Positions 43,875 to 53,193 of a DNA stretch of 64,000 nt are shown here, one piece after another. The DNA lies in contig JBFMBK010000006.1 of assembly GCA_040755295.1 (NCBI GenBank), positions 62,001 to 126,000 on the forward strand, given 5' to 3'. This DNA comes from Bacillota bacterium (GTDB taxonomy: Bacteria; Bacillota; Desulfotomaculia; Desulfotomaculales; Ammonificaceae). The notes beneath the pieces were generated by a model that had not been told where the DNA came from, ran no database searches, and saw only the letters and a program-made list of their open reading frames with translations. The number at the start of each line of letters is the position of its first letter. Position 1 is the stretch's first letter. A program made the position numbers and the translations under genes.

Positions 43875-43900
43875 GTATAGAAACCACTGTTTTTCTATAC
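43875..43900. promoter_or_regulatory. Inverted repeat upstream of nuo
   Basis: GTATAGAAA (43875-43883) and TTTCTATAC (43892-43900) are a perfect 9-bp inverted repeat with an 8-bp spacer. It may be a regulator site for nuo or the core of an unlinked hairpin. The AT-rich stretch from here to about 44300 shows no gene. Confidence 0.4.
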
Positions 43901-44315
43901 CGAACTTCCAACAGCGATTTTTATACTCAAGAAAATATGGCCTGCATAAGAGACTCAGCGCCTCGTCAACTAGGATCGAACCTTCACCAAAAGACCGTTC
44001 TATGAAAAAGCTTATGAGCCGGCGTTATGGACAAGAACCAATAAGGCATTGAACGGTTCAATCCGAACCGGAACGTCTTTCCCTATTCTTACAAAAATAT
44101 TTTCACCTAATTTTAATACAAACCCAACCCGCTTTCAACATTTTGTTTGCGAGATGCAGCCTCACGGCTTAAACGGAACGTTTTAAAGCTTCATCACATA
44201 ACAAAAAAGTTTAAGAAAACGGGCGTCCCAGCAGCCTTGACCCGTTCTTAGCCGCGTTGCCACCCGCTTGAACAAGTATTAAGTTTTTTCTATGTTGTAT
44301 TAACAAAAATTTAAC

Positions 44316-44367
44316 TTGCAATACCGGGAACAAAGGTAGATAATAATGGTTATGACCCCAGTCATAA
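44316..44367 (+). promoter_or_regulatory. Promoter and operator of the TetR-RND operon
   Basis: TTGCAA (44316-44321), a 17-bp spacer and GATAAT (44339-44344). Directly downstream, TTATGAC (44350-44356) and GTCATAA (44361-44367) make a perfect 7-bp inverted repeat with a 4-bp spacer, typical in size and position of a TetR-family operator and probably bound by the regulator at 44689. Confidence 0.65.
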
Positions 44368-44469
44368 AATGAATAAAGTCACGAGTTTTCGAGGGAGTCT
44401 CCCATGCCGCTTGCGAACAACGAGGAATGAAAATATAGGTTCGTAAGCCTGCTGCTTAGCCGCATTAGT

Positions 44470-44685
44470 GTAACACAAACGAAACGCCGTAAGAAGCGAG
44501 CAGAGCAAGGAAGATTGATAAGGACGGGCCGGAGCGTATTGAGAAGTGCGAAGTTAGAAATGGGAAGTGCGAGTTTTAAAGAAATCTCACTTCTAACCTC
44601 CCACATCTCACCTCTCAAATGCCAAGCTGACGTAGCTTTGCGAGGCTTATCGCGACGCCCAGCAGAAGAAGTGCCGTTTTCAGGG
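44470..44685. repeat. Degenerate long-hairpin element, copy 4, in the tetR leader
   Basis: GAGCAAGGAAG...GGGCCGGAGCGTATTGAG (about 44498-44541) resembles the left arm and tip of copy 1, and GAGGCTTATCGCGACGCC (about 44643-44660) its right arm. Between them sits a purine-rich inverted pair (GAAGTTAGAAATGGGAAGTG / CACTTCTAACCTCCCACATC). It separates the promoter from tetR and supplies a false N-terminal extension. Confidence 0.55.
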
Positions 44686-44688
44686 GAG

Positions 44689-45324
44689 GTGACTGTTCTG
44701 TTCAGGGAAAACCTAAGGGAAAGTCTTAGAGAAAGCCGTAAGAAAGAGCTGAAGGACGAAATCTATATGCAGGCCCTTAAAATGTTCAAGGACCGCGGTT
44801 ACGAAAACGTTACCGTCGAAGAGATTACCACGGCCTGCGGTATCGCTAAGGGAACCTTTTACAACTACTTCCCAAGGAAGGAACATATCCTCCTCCACGT
44901 CGGCCAGGAGCAGATGGAACTGTTTAAGGCAAGCATCGCGCGCCATGCCAATGTGTCGGATTTTCGCGAACGCTTAAAGCTTATGTTTGAAGACTTAATT
45001 GCCCGGATTGACAAGGAACCTGACCTGCTGAAGATAACGATCGTGGAAATACTGCGTTCATCGCTCCTGGAGCAGGAACTGCAGTTGCTGGAGAACTTCA
45101 AGCTCTGCCTCACACCTCTTTTTGAAGACGCAATGGATCGCGGGCAGGTCTCCGCCCGCTGGAGCGCGTACCAGCTTTCCTCGGTGCTGGTGGGGATGTA
45201 TTATCATACCTTATTCGCCTGGCTGTCCAAGCCGGATAAAGCCGATATGCTTTCGATATTCTACAGCCATTTTGATATGTTTTGGGATGGAGTCGAAATC
45301 AGGGAGGAGCAGAATCATGGTTAA
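44689..45324 (+). CDS. TetR/AcrR-family transcriptional regulator
   Basis: A dimeric repressor. The N-terminal helix-turn-helix is clear (VTVEEITTACGIAKGTFYNYFPRKE, read in pieces); the ligand-binding domain is divergent as usual. A frame open from an ATG at 44515 runs through repeat sequence, so the start is downstream: either GTG 44689 or, better supported by GGGGAGGTGA at normal spacing, CTG 44698. Its 3' end overlaps the next gene by 8 bp. It is expected to repress its own operon through the palindrome at 44350-44367. Confidence 0.9.
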   Translation: MTVLFRENLRESLRESRKKELKDEIYMQALKMFKDRGYENVTVEEITTACGIAKGTFYNYFPRKEHILLHVGQEQMELFKASIARHANVSDFRERLKLMFEDLIARIDKEPDLLKITIVEILRSSLLEQELQLLENFKLCLTPLFEDAMDRGQVSARWSAYQLSSVLVGMYYHTLFAWLSKPDKADMLSIFYSHFDMFWDGVEIREEQNHG

Positions 45325-46423
45325 AAAGGGTGTCGTACTCGCAATGGTAATTATCCTCGGCGCCGCACTGTGGGCGTTTATTGGCCGATCCGGCGGCGTT
45401 GAGAAACCTAAACCCGAGGAAGGTCCGGCCAAAGAAAAACCCGTCGCTGTTAAGACGGCCGTTGTTTCCCCAGGCAGCATACATCCCTCCCTGGACGTCA
45501 GCGGTTCGGTTGCCGGCGCGAAAGAGATTGCGCTCACCGCCGAAACGCAGGGCGCGATAGTATCTCTAGGGGCTCGGACGGGTGACCGCGTTAGAGCCGG
45601 TCAGGTTGTCGGTACCCTGGAAAGTGAAAACCAGGAACTTACCATAGCCAAGTCCCAGGAACAGTTGGCCTCGGCCAGGCTAAACCTCGAGAAAGCAAAG
45701 ACAGCGTTCGGCAGGGTGGACGAACTTTACAAACAGGAAGCCGTATCCCAGGCGGAATACGAGGATGCCCTGTTTATGCTGCAAAGCGCGCAAGTGGCTT
45801 ATAACGTCGCTTTATCGGACAACCAACTGGCTCGTAAAGCGTTGAGTGATACTAAAGTAGTCGCTCCGTTTTCGGGAAGCGTCGTGCAGTGTTCCGTGGA
45901 ACTGGGGCAGACGGTCTTTCCGGGCCAAGAATTGATGACCGTGGTTGACGACTCCAGTCTCAAAGTCAAGGCGAATCTTAACGCCGGTCAACTGAAATTG
46001 GCTAAGCCGGGACAAAGCGGTATTTTTATCACCTCTACGCATAACGGTAAGGAGTTTTCCTGTACGGTAACCTCTATAGGCAGTAAAGCAGATCCCGATA
46101 ATCTCACGTACCCGCTTGAATTGTCCCTCCCGGCGGGCTCCAGCTCCCAGCTGAAACCGGGAATGTTCGGTAACGTCAGACTCCGCACCGCAGAGATCAC
46201 ACGGAACATCATTCCGCGGGAAGCCGTGATTACTCTGGAAGAATCCGGACAAGCGGAGGTTTTCTGCGTTAAAAACGGGAAAGCGGTTAAAACCCGCATA
46301 CAAACCGGTGAAGCCGATGACCGAAATATAGCCGTCGTGGACGGGCTGAAACCAGGGGACAGGGTTGTGACGTTCGGCCAAAGCCTTTTGCGGGACGGCA
46401 CCGCCGTGACCGAGGGGGAATAA
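45317..46423 (+). CDS. RND efflux periplasmic adaptor (HlyD/MFP family)
   Basis: A 368-aa membrane-fusion protein. One N-terminal membrane segment (GVVLAMVIILGAALWAFIG) anchors it; then come the lipoyl half-motif (GAIVSLGARTGDRVRAGQVVGTLE), a coiled-coil hairpin (about 115-165), the second lipoyl half (VVAPFSGSVVQCSVELGQ) and beta-barrel domains. The start ATG has GGAGGAG. In a Gram-positive cell the adaptor would sit outside the membrane. Confidence 0.93.
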   Translation: MVKKGVVLAMVIILGAALWAFIGRSGGVEKPKPEEGPAKEKPVAVKTAVVSPGSIHPSLDVSGSVAGAKEIALTAETQGAIVSLGARTGDRVRAGQVVGTLESENQELTIAKSQEQLASARLNLEKAKTAFGRVDELYKQEAVSQAEYEDALFMLQSAQVAYNVALSDNQLARKALSDTKVVAPFSGSVVQCSVELGQTVFPGQELMTVVDDSSLKVKANLNAGQLKLAKPGQSGIFITSTHNGKEFSCTVTSIGSKADPDNLTYPLELSLPAGSSSQLKPGMFGNVRLRTAEITRNIIPREAVITLEESGQAEVFCVKNGKAVKTRIQTGEADDRNIAVVDGLKPGDRVVTFGQSLLRDGTAVTEGE

Positions 46424-46427
46424 GAGC

Positions 46428-49400
46428 ATGAAAATCACTGAACTCTCCCTTGGTCGCCCTTCGTTAATCACCGTAGTTTTTATCTCGCTTTTCATCCTCG
46501 GGCTTGTTTGCTACGGACGGATACCGGCTGACCTTTTGCCGAAAATGGAGATTCCGTACGTGCTCATATCGGTTCCATACCCCGGTGCAGGCCCGGAAGA
46601 CGTCGAACGGAAGGTGACCAAACCGCTCGAGGACGCCATGTCTTCCCTGAACAACCTGGATGCCCTCTCCTCCTATTCCCAGGAAGGTTTGTCCACGGTG
46701 GTGATCGGGTTTAAGATGGATACCGATACCGACGTCGCGATCAACGAGGTGCAGCGCAAATACAACGCCACCGTCTACGAACTCCCCCCGGACGTTGAGC
46801 CGGGCACTATACAGCAGTTCAGCCTCAATGATATTCCCATAGTACAGATGTCCGTCAGCGGCAATCTACCCGAGGCGGAAATCTACAAATTGGTTAAAGA
46901 CACGATTCAGCCCGAGTTCCAGCAAGTAAAGGGCGTCGGCAGGGTGATGCTGGTCGGCGGCAGGGAACGGGAAATACGCGTTGAGGCGCAGCCGGACCGC
47001 CTGGAAGCGTATAAGGTATCTCTTCTTCAACTGATGTCCGGCCTGCAGTCGGACAACAAAAACACTCCCGCCGGCAAAGTGGAACAGTACGGCGAAAAAT
47101 TCGTCGTGCGGATAAAAACTCAAGTCGCGGACTTCAAGGAACTCGAGAACATCATAATAACAGAAAGGAAAGAAGGTCCGGTCTACGTTCGCGACGTGGC
47201 GCGGGTCAGCGATACATTTGCCGACACCCAAAGCATGGTCAGGCTTAACGGCTCGCCGGGCATAGGACTAATGGTGTTTAAGCGGTCCGACGCCAACACC
47301 ATCGAAACGAGTGACAAGATCAGACAGAGCGTTACCGAAATAGAAAAAAGGTTCGGCGTGAATGTTACCCTGGCCTACGACTCTTCTGAGTTCATTAAAG
47401 AATCGCTGACGGGAATCCAGGAAGAACTGTTGATGGCCGTTCTGATCGTGGCCTTTGTCATCTTCCTTTTCCTTGGAAGCTGGCGGGGAGCACTGATAAT
47501 CCTCATGACCATTCCCGTTTCACTTGTAAGCACTCTCATCTTCGTATACTCATTAGGTTTTTCATTGAACCTGATGAGCCTCCTCGGCGCGGCGCTGGTG
47601 GTCGGGATAATCGTCGACGACGCCATCGTGGTACTGGAAAACATCCACCGTCATATGGAGCAAGGGGAAAGCCCGCTGACGGCGGCGCTAAAAAGCAGTC
47701 GTGAGATAGGCATCGCGGTTGTAGGCATATCCCTGACCTTAATGGTGGTTTTTCTGCCCGTTGCGCTGGTGCCCGGTATCGCAGGGATGATCTTCAGAGA
47801 GTTCGGGCTGGTGGTCGCGTGCGCTACTTTCCTCTCCCTTGTGGTAGCCGTTACATTGATCCCATTACTCTCCTCCCGCCTGATTAAGGTGGAAAAAAAC
47901 CGCGGGGTTTTCTGGCTTACCGAGGTTTTTGACAAATTTTTAAACAGATTGAGCAGGGATTACGAAAAAGGCATCGCGTGGGCGCTGCGACATAAAAAAG
48001 CCGTACTGTTGACGGCTACAGCAGCTCTTTTCGCCTCTTTGTCGATGATACCGCTGCACATGGTCGGAACGGAGTTTCTTCCCAAACTGGACAGGGGTGA
48101 ATTCATACTCAAACTAACCACGCCGCCGGGCACAAGCATCAACCGGATGGACTCCCTGGTGCGGGGAATTGAGGACGAGGTAAGGACCATCCCCGAGGTA
48201 AAGGACGTATTCACCTCTGTTGGATACGGGTCTGGGCAAGCCGACTTGGGATCATCAAGCAACATAGCCGAACTACATGTGACCCTTAAAGAGCAGGGCG
48301 CCGAAAAAAGCACCCCCGTTAAACGCAAGGTCAAGGAGATCGCCGACCGGCGGGCCGGGCTTGAGTCAAGCATCGTCTTAACCTCAATGTTCGGCGGGGC
48401 GGAAGAAGGCGCCCTCCAGATAGAGATAAAGGGATACAACCTGAATAAGTTAAAACAGGTCACCGAGCAGGTTAGGGAGGTTGTAGCCTCCACCACCGGC
48501 GCAAAGGATATCCGCACCTCCATAGCAAGCGGCTTACCCGAGTACAACATCCGGGTCGACCGGGACACCGCCGCCGCGCACGGCATCCTTGTCGGGGATG
48601 TTATAAACACCGTAGGCCTGTACCTGACGGGCAATGTGGTAAGTAAATACAGCGACGGCGAAGACCAATACGACGTCCGCCTGATCGGTGACGAGAACAC
48701 TCGAAACAACACCGCCGCTATTGCCGATTTGCCTCTTACCAACCATTCCGGGGAGATCATAAAATTGGGCCAGGTGGCACGGTTCAGCCAGCAATCAGGC
48801 CTGAAAAGCATCGAGCGCAGCGACCGGCAGAGGGTCTTTCGCGTAAGCGCAAACCTCGAAGGACGCCCGCTCGGCGACGTGGTCAACGACGTAAAGGCAA
48901 AACTGAGCAGTGAAAAGACTCCTCCGGATGTCAACATCTCATTCACCGGCGAGCAGCAGATGTTTGAAGAGTCCATGGCCGACCTCGGCACGGCCATGAT
49001 GCTCAGCCTGATCTTTATTTACCTGATTATGGTGGCGATTTTTGAATCCTTCCTGCTGCCGCTGACCATATGGCTTTCGGTGCCTCTCGCCATGGTGGGC
49101 GCCATTTTCGCGCTCGCTCTTACGAGGAATACTTTGAACATCATCTCCATGGTCGGCCTGATCATGTTGATAGGTTTGGTAACTAAAAACGCCATCCTGC
49201 TTGTTGATTTCGCGAACACGGCGCGAAGGAGCGGCATGAGTGTCAAAGACGCATTGGTGCGGGCGGGGTCCGTCAGGTTGCGTCCGATTCTTATGACCAC
49301 GACGGCGATGGTCATGGCCATGCTGCCTTTAGCGCTGGGCCTTTCCGCCGGTTCAGAAATAAGGCAGGGCATGTCGATAGCGCTGATCGGCGGGCTTGTG

Positions 49401-49508
49401 CTGTCTACGCTCCTAACGCTGTTCGTCGTTCCGGTAATCTACAGCATCCTGGAATCGGTCAAGGATATGGTTTTAGGCCGGCGTAACAAAGTGACGGCAG
49501 GAGTTTAA
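46428..49508 (+). CDS. RND-family efflux transporter (AcrB-like)
   Basis: A 1026-aa proton-driven exporter with 12 membrane helices. The proton-relay aspartates are in GIIVDDAIVVLENIHRH (near residue 400). Two large extracytoplasmic domains follow helices 1 and 7. It has the family pattern LPVALVPGIAGMIFREFG and, near the C-terminus, RLRPILMTTTAMVMAMLPLA. It starts 4 bp after the adaptor gene. The substrate is unknown; no outer-membrane channel gene is adjacent. Confidence 0.95.
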   Translation: MKITELSLGRPSLITVVFISLFILGLVCYGRIPADLLPKMEIPYVLISVPYPGAGPEDVERKVTKPLEDAMSSLNNLDALSSYSQEGLSTVVIGFKMDTDTDVAINEVQRKYNATVYELPPDVEPGTIQQFSLNDIPIVQMSVSGNLPEAEIYKLVKDTIQPEFQQVKGVGRVMLVGGREREIRVEAQPDRLEAYKVSLLQLMSGLQSDNKNTPAGKVEQYGEKFVVRIKTQVADFKELENIIITERKEGPVYVRDVARVSDTFADTQSMVRLNGSPGIGLMVFKRSDANTIETSDKIRQSVTEIEKRFGVNVTLAYDSSEFIKESLTGIQEELLMAVLIVAFVIFLFLGSWRGALIILMTIPVSLVSTLIFVYSLGFSLNLMSLLGAALVVGIIVDDAIVVLENIHRHMEQGESPLTAALKSSREIGIAVVGISLTLMVVFLPVALVPGIAGMIFREFGLVVACATFLSLVVAVTLIPLLSSRLIKVEKNRGVFWLTEVFDKFLNRLSRDYEKGIAWALRHKKAVLLTATAALFASLSMIPLHMVGTEFLPKLDRGEFILKLTTPPGTSINRMDSLVRGIEDEVRTIPEVKDVFTSVGYGSGQADLGSSSNIAELHVTLKEQGAEKSTPVKRKVKEIADRRAGLESSIVLTSMFGGAEEGALQIEIKGYNLNKLKQVTEQVREVVASTTGAKDIRTSIASGLPEYNIRVDRDTAAAHGILVGDVINTVGLYLTGNVVSKYSDGEDQYDVRLIGDENTRNNTAAIADLPLTNHSGEIIKLGQVARFSQQSGLKSIERSDRQRVFRVSANLEGRPLGDVVNDVKAKLSSEKTPPDVNISFTGEQQMFEESMADLGTAMMLSLIFIYLIMVAIFESFLLPLTIWLSVPLAMVGAIFALALTRNTLNIISMVGLIMLIGLVTKNAILLVDFANTARRSGMSVKDALVRAGSVRLRPILMTTTAMVMAMLPLALGLSAGSEIRQGMSIALIGGLVLSTLLTLFVVPVIYSILESVKDMVLGRRNKVTAGV

Positions 49509-49540
49509 GGCCGGGGATAGCCGTAAAAAGAGTCTTTGCA

Positions 49541-49573
49541 AAACCTTTGCCGCCCGAGGCAAAGGTTTTTTTA
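49541..49573 (+). terminator. Rho-independent terminator of the RND operon
   Basis: AACCTTTGCC (49542-49551) / GGCAAAGGTT (49558-49567) with a 6-nt loop and a T run. Confidence 0.93.
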
Positions 49574-49592
49574 TGTTATTCTACTTGGAGGT

Positions 49593-50366
49593 TTACGGGT
49601 TACCGTCAGGAAGAGCTACGACTTTCACCAGTTCCGGCAGGATTTCACCGGCGTTGCCGCGCAGGATCACCGACGCCCGGTCGTCGCAGGGCGTAGGTTC
49701 GCGGTTGACGATAATCAGTTGCCCGGCCGACTCCACGAGCGAAGCCGCAGGGTAGACGGTGAGGCTTGAACCCACACTCAGAATGAAGTCGCATCCCTGA
49801 CGCAATACGATAAGCGCACGATTGAAATCGGGAGCCATTGTCTCGCCGAAGAGCACCACATCGGGGCGGAGCAAGCCCCCGCAGACGCAGCGCGGCGGCA
49901 GCTTCCCTTTTTCCAGTGCTTCTTCGGCGACTGTAAAGGGAGCCGTCATCCGGCACGTGGAACAGACAACGTGCCGCAGGTGCCCGTGCACCTCCCAGAC
50001 CGATTTAGACCCGGCTTTATGGTGCAAACCGTCGATGTTTTGGGTGATAACCCCACAAAGCCGGCCGAGCGCTTCAAGTTCCGCCAGCGCCCTGTGCGCG
50101 GGGTTAGGCTGCGCCTCACGGTAAGCCAGCCATTGAGGGAGAAAGACATTATAAAAGCGTACCGGCTCGCGATTTAAGGCGTCTCCGGTTGCCAGGGACA
50201 TCATTTCGGGGTTTGACCACAACCCGGTACCGGGGCTGCGGAAATCCGGTATACCGCTTTCCGTGCTAACACCCGCGCCGGTGAACGCGTAAGCCCGAGA
50301 GGCTTCCCGTAATAGTTCCGCAGCTTTAATAATCTTCTCCCTGTCCCGAATCCCTAATCCACCCAC
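49593..50366 (-). CDS. NAD-dependent protein deacylase (sirtuin)
   Basis: A Sir2-family enzyme, 257 aa. NAD-binding GAGVSTESGIPDFRSPGTGLW, TQNIDGLH and catalytic His in EVHGHL are intact. Zinc ligands are CSTC and a second pair with unusual C-x-C spacing (PRCVCGG). It overlaps the end of folK by 13 bp, so its translation is tied to folate genes. It probably reverses lysine acetylation on metabolic enzymes such as acetyl-CoA synthetase. Confidence 0.92.
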   Translation of the reverse strand: MGGLGIRDREKIIKAAELLREASRAYAFTGAGVSTESGIPDFRSPGTGLWSNPEMMSLATGDALNREPVRFYNVFLPQWLAYREAQPNPAHRALAELEALGRLCGVITQNIDGLHHKAGSKSVWEVHGHLRHVVCSTCRMTAPFTVAEEALEKGKLPPRCVCGGLLRPDVVLFGETMAPDFNRALIVLRQGCDFILSVGSSLTVYPAASLVESAGQLIIVNREPTPCDDRASVILRGNAGEILPELVKVVALPDGNP

Positions 50367-50863
50367 CCGGTTCCCGTCACCTCTACAACCTTTTGTGCTT
50401 TACGGAGCTCTTCCGCCAGTGCCGCCGCCGTAACGCCTCCCGAGAGAATAAGTTCCGGCGCCAGCGCCGCCAGGGGCACCACTACGAAGGCGCGGTCGCC
50501 CAGCCGCGGGTGCGGCACCTCCAAACCGGGCTCGACGATATGCGCGTCTCCGTACAGCAGCAGATCGAGGTCTATCACACGCGGACCCCAACGCTCTTTC
50601 CGCACCCGGCCGAGTTCCTTCTCAACCTGCAGAAGAGAATTCAGCAAATCACGGGGGGCAAAAGTGGTGGTAACCTCCGCCACCGTGTTCAGGAATTCCG
50701 GCTGATTGGACATACCGACCGGCGCCGTGCGGTAAAGTGGGGCAACCCGTCTGACCTTTATCCCCTCGGTCCGGCCGAGCACCCTCATCGCATCACGAAG
50801 GTTCTTTGTGCAATCACCCAGGTTGCAGCCAACACCGATATAGGCCGTTATTCCTTCGGGCAC
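50354..50863 (-). CDS. folK: 2-amino-4-hydroxy-6-hydroxymethyldihydropteridine pyrophosphokinase
   Basis: Transfers pyrophosphate from ATP to the pterin precursor of folate. HPPK signature: YIGVGCNLGD at the N-terminus, APLYRTAPVG, QPEFLNTVAEV, RKERWGPRVIDLDLLLYGD and VPHPRLGDRAFVVVPL. It is 169 aa and overlaps folB by 16 bp and the sirtuin gene by 13 bp. Confidence 0.95.
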   Translation of the reverse strand: MPEGITAYIGVGCNLGDCTKNLRDAMRVLGRTEGIKVRRVAPLYRTAPVGMSNQPEFLNTVAEVTTTFAPRDLLNSLLQVEKELGRVRKERWGPRVIDLDLLLYGDAHIVEPGLEVPHPRLGDRAFVVVPLAALAPELILSGGVTAAALAEELRKAQKVVEVTGTGWVD

Positions 50864-51222
50864 TGTTGCGCTCTCCGGAATATCTCCACTCCCACACTCT
50901 CAAAACAGCCCGGGAGGGGCGCCCCCGGTTTCTCCACCCGAACGCATACCTCGTGCACTACGAACGATTTCAGGACGGACGCAGCTATTGACTCCGCAAG
51001 CGTCTCAAGCAGCCGCACAGACCTTCCGCACACCACTTCCTCGACCTTCCGGTACACGGTAAGGTAGTCTATGGTTTTATCCATGTCATCGGCGGCACCC
51101 GCCGGCGAGAGATCAAGGTACAGCGTCACGTCCACTAAAAACCGCTGCCCGACCTCTTGTTCCGCCTGGAGCACCCCATGGCGGGCGAAGAAGGCCATTC
51201 CTTTTAGAAAAATCTTATCCAT
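50848..51222 (-). CDS. folB: Dihydroneopterin aldolase
   Basis: Cleaves 7,8-dihydroneopterin in folate synthesis. MDKIFLKGMAFFARHGVLQAE gives the family start with the conserved GVxxxE; DKTIDYLTVY and VRVEKPGAP follow. The start at 51222 gives 124 aa, the usual length; 21 further upstream codons derive from repeat-like sequence and are excluded. Confidence 0.93.
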   Translation of the reverse strand: MDKIFLKGMAFFARHGVLQAEQEVGQRFLVDVTLYLDLSPAGAADDMDKTIDYLTVYRKVEEVVCGRSVRLLETLAESIAASVLKSFVVHEVCVRVEKPGAPLPGCFESVGVEIFRRAQQCPKE

Positions 51223-51275
51223 AAGCAACAAGCCCCCGTTTAGAATTAAGAAACCAGAAGTCAGAATAGAGAAAG
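51223..51275. repeat. CAGAAGTCAGAAT-type repeat upstream of folB
   Basis: Phased TAGAATTAAGAAACCAGAAG-type units occur at about 51240-51272, similar to those at 13376-13398. Confidence 0.4.
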
Positions 51276-51405
51276 CCGGAACCAAAAATATTTCACCACA
51301 GAGGCACAGAGTTCACAGAGAATTGAGAAATATCAAGGCCAAATAAAATATTACCCCTATTTTAATTTTCCCCTCCGTGTGCTCTGTGTCTCTGTGGTTA
51401 TTTTT
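51275..51405. repeat. CACAGAG-type inverted-pair element, copy a
   Basis: The left arm CCACAGAGGCACAGAG... (51296-51320) and the right arm ...CTCTGTGTCTCTGTGG (51373-51397) match at about 21 of 25 positions when paired. Edge sequence GGAACCAAAAATATTTC and the AT-rich interior are shared with copy c (57372). It fills much of the folB-folP gap. Confidence 0.7.
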
Positions 51406-51547
51406 ATTGCCGTCTTGCGTATATCCTGGCGTTTAAGCGCCTAATCGTGACTCGCGACTTACACAAACAGGACGCAGAGACCACTAATAAGAAACATCTG
51501 GATAAAATTCTTGGCGTCTTGGCGGTTAATAAATTCGTGATTCGTAA

Positions 51548-52723
51548 CTATGGTTTCAGCGTGTCAGTCATCCGGGCCACCCTGACCATTTCCTTAACGT
51601 CATGCACCCGCACGATATCCGCGCCTTTCATTATCCCGACCGATACCGATGCGGCTGTGCCCTCAAGACGTTCGTTCACCGGAAGATCAAGCGCATAACC
51701 GATAAACGATTTGCGCGATGTCCCTATAAGCACCGGGAAACCAAGTGAATTCAGTTCTTCGAGGCGCCGCATCACCTCGATGTTTTGCAACGGCGTCTTG
51801 GCGAACCCGATCCCGGGGTCGATGATGATATGTTCAGCCGGGATGCCCGCCGCCAAAGCATGGCTGATGCGCTCCTCGAAATAGGAAACAATATCGCCCA
51901 TAAGGTCCTCATAATCCGTACCCTTCCGGTTGTGCATCATGACCACCGGCGCTTTCGCCGAGGCGGCCAGGGGCGCCATCTCCGGATCGGCAAGCGCCCA
52001 TTGGTCGTTGATGATGTTTGCACCGGCGTCAAGGGCGGCCCGCGCAACGGCAGCCTTACACGTATCTATCGATACGGGCACGGGTACGAGGGGCGCAATG
52101 GTTTCCAGAACCGGAAGCACGCGCCGCAGTTCCTCCCGCACCTCCAAAGGAGTGTAACCCGGACGTGTCGACTCCCCCCCGACGTCAAGGATGTCAACCC
52201 CCGCGTCGACCATTTCAAGCGCCCTGGCTTTCGCCCCCTCTATTGAATTATAGCGTCCGCCGTCGGAAAAAGAGTCGGGGGTGATGTTCAGAATCCCCAT
52301 CACCAACGTACGCTCGCCGATCACAAGCTCGCGGCCCCTGCAGTCAAGACGGTACGCATCACGGCCTTCAACGCTGTGAAGTGCTTTCCGGATCTTGTCG
52401 CCGAGACCGGCAAGTCCGAAAGGCTGCATCCGGAGTCTGGCCAAGACCTCCTCGTACTGGCGAAGGGTCCCCATCAGCAATACGTCTGACACGGGCACCG
52501 AGTGGGTTATTACACCCCGTGAAACCGCCGCTTCCCCGCCCTTTGCCAGCATCTCCTGTTTCAAGATGTTCGCCTGCACCGGTTTCAATCCGGATATGCT
52601 AAGGACACGGAAAACGGCCTTGGGCGCCATTATCCGGCACCCTGTTTCATCCGCCCCCACCGCCGCCATCGCGCGCATCGCCTCGGCGCGGTTTGTCAGA
52701 TTTACTACACGTACTTTAAACAC
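51548..52723 (-). CDS. folP: Dihydropteroate synthase
   Basis: Joins p-aminobenzoate to the pterin, the sulfonamide target. The core (from about residue 130) carries LVMGILNITPDSFSDGG, VDILDVGGESTRPG, VPVSIDTCKA and IIDPGIGFAKT. An N-terminal extension of about 125 residues, not needed for the TIM barrel, is shared with some other clostridial enzymes. A 325-bp repeat-rich gap separates it from folB. Confidence 0.94.
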   Translation of the reverse strand: MFKVRVVNLTNRAEAMRAMAAVGADETGCRIMAPKAVFRVLSISGLKPVQANILKQEMLAKGGEAAVSRGVITHSVPVSDVLLMGTLRQYEEVLARLRMQPFGLAGLGDKIRKALHSVEGRDAYRLDCRGRELVIGERTLVMGILNITPDSFSDGGRYNSIEGAKARALEMVDAGVDILDVGGESTRPGYTPLEVREELRRVLPVLETIAPLVPVPVSIDTCKAAVARAALDAGANIINDQWALADPEMAPLAASAKAPVVMMHNRKGTDYEDLMGDIVSYFEERISHALAAGIPAEHIIIDPGIGFAKTPLQNIEVMRRLEELNSLGFPVLIGTSRKSFIGYALDLPVNERLEGTAASVSVGIMKGADIVRVHDVKEMVRVARMTDTLKP

Positions 52724-53137
52724 TGTTATCCCTCCTTGGAGACTGCTGCAAAACTACGCCTAGCTACTTTAGAAGTAGACTCCGGAAGTCGGAAGTCAAA
52801 AAACTCAAGGAATTTCTATAAAGATTCTTTCCTCTGACATCTTGCATACGATATCCGTTTTCAGTCTCGGAACCCTTATTCAGTTTGACTGCCGAAAGAC
52901 GTTGGATTGTCTTTCTACGGTAAGGTTTAGCGCTGAAATGCCGGAGGTTGTTCTTCTTAACCCTGTGCTATACCTCCAAGTATTATTTCCCAGCTTGAAA
53001 GTGTCAAGAGCAATCAGTCCCGGCAACCGCCATGTTTCAGAAGTCGGACGCGGGATGTCTGAAGTCAGATTTATGAAAAAAACTCGTGTTTCTAACGGCA
53101 TATGGTTATAATGCGTTCTCGGCGGTATTGACCTGAT
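52724..53137. other. Repeat-containing gap between folP and mrp
   Basis: Contains a CTACTT-TAG-AAGTAG hairpin (about 52763-52777), GGAAGTCGGAAGTC (about 52786) and a related GAAGTCGGACGCGGGATG block (about 53040) near its other end. No gene is supported. Confidence 0.4.
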
Positions 53138-53172
53138 GAAAAAAAAACCCGGGGGAAATACCTCCCGGGTTT
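53138..53172 (-). terminator. Rho-independent terminator after mrp
   Basis: On the minus strand, AACCCGGGAGG and the CCCCGGGTT half pair around TATTT and are followed by a long T run. Confidence 0.9.
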
Positions 53173-53193
53173 TATAGTCACACTAATTTAAAA

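Noticed and set aside
44515-44688. N-terminal extension of the TetR regulator to ATG 44515
   Set aside because: It runs through repeat-element sequence and lacks a ribosome-binding site; the conserved protein begins after 44689.
47960-48997. Minus-strand frame of 345 codons inside the RND transporter gene
   Set aside because: Shadow of the transporter coding strand with atypical composition.
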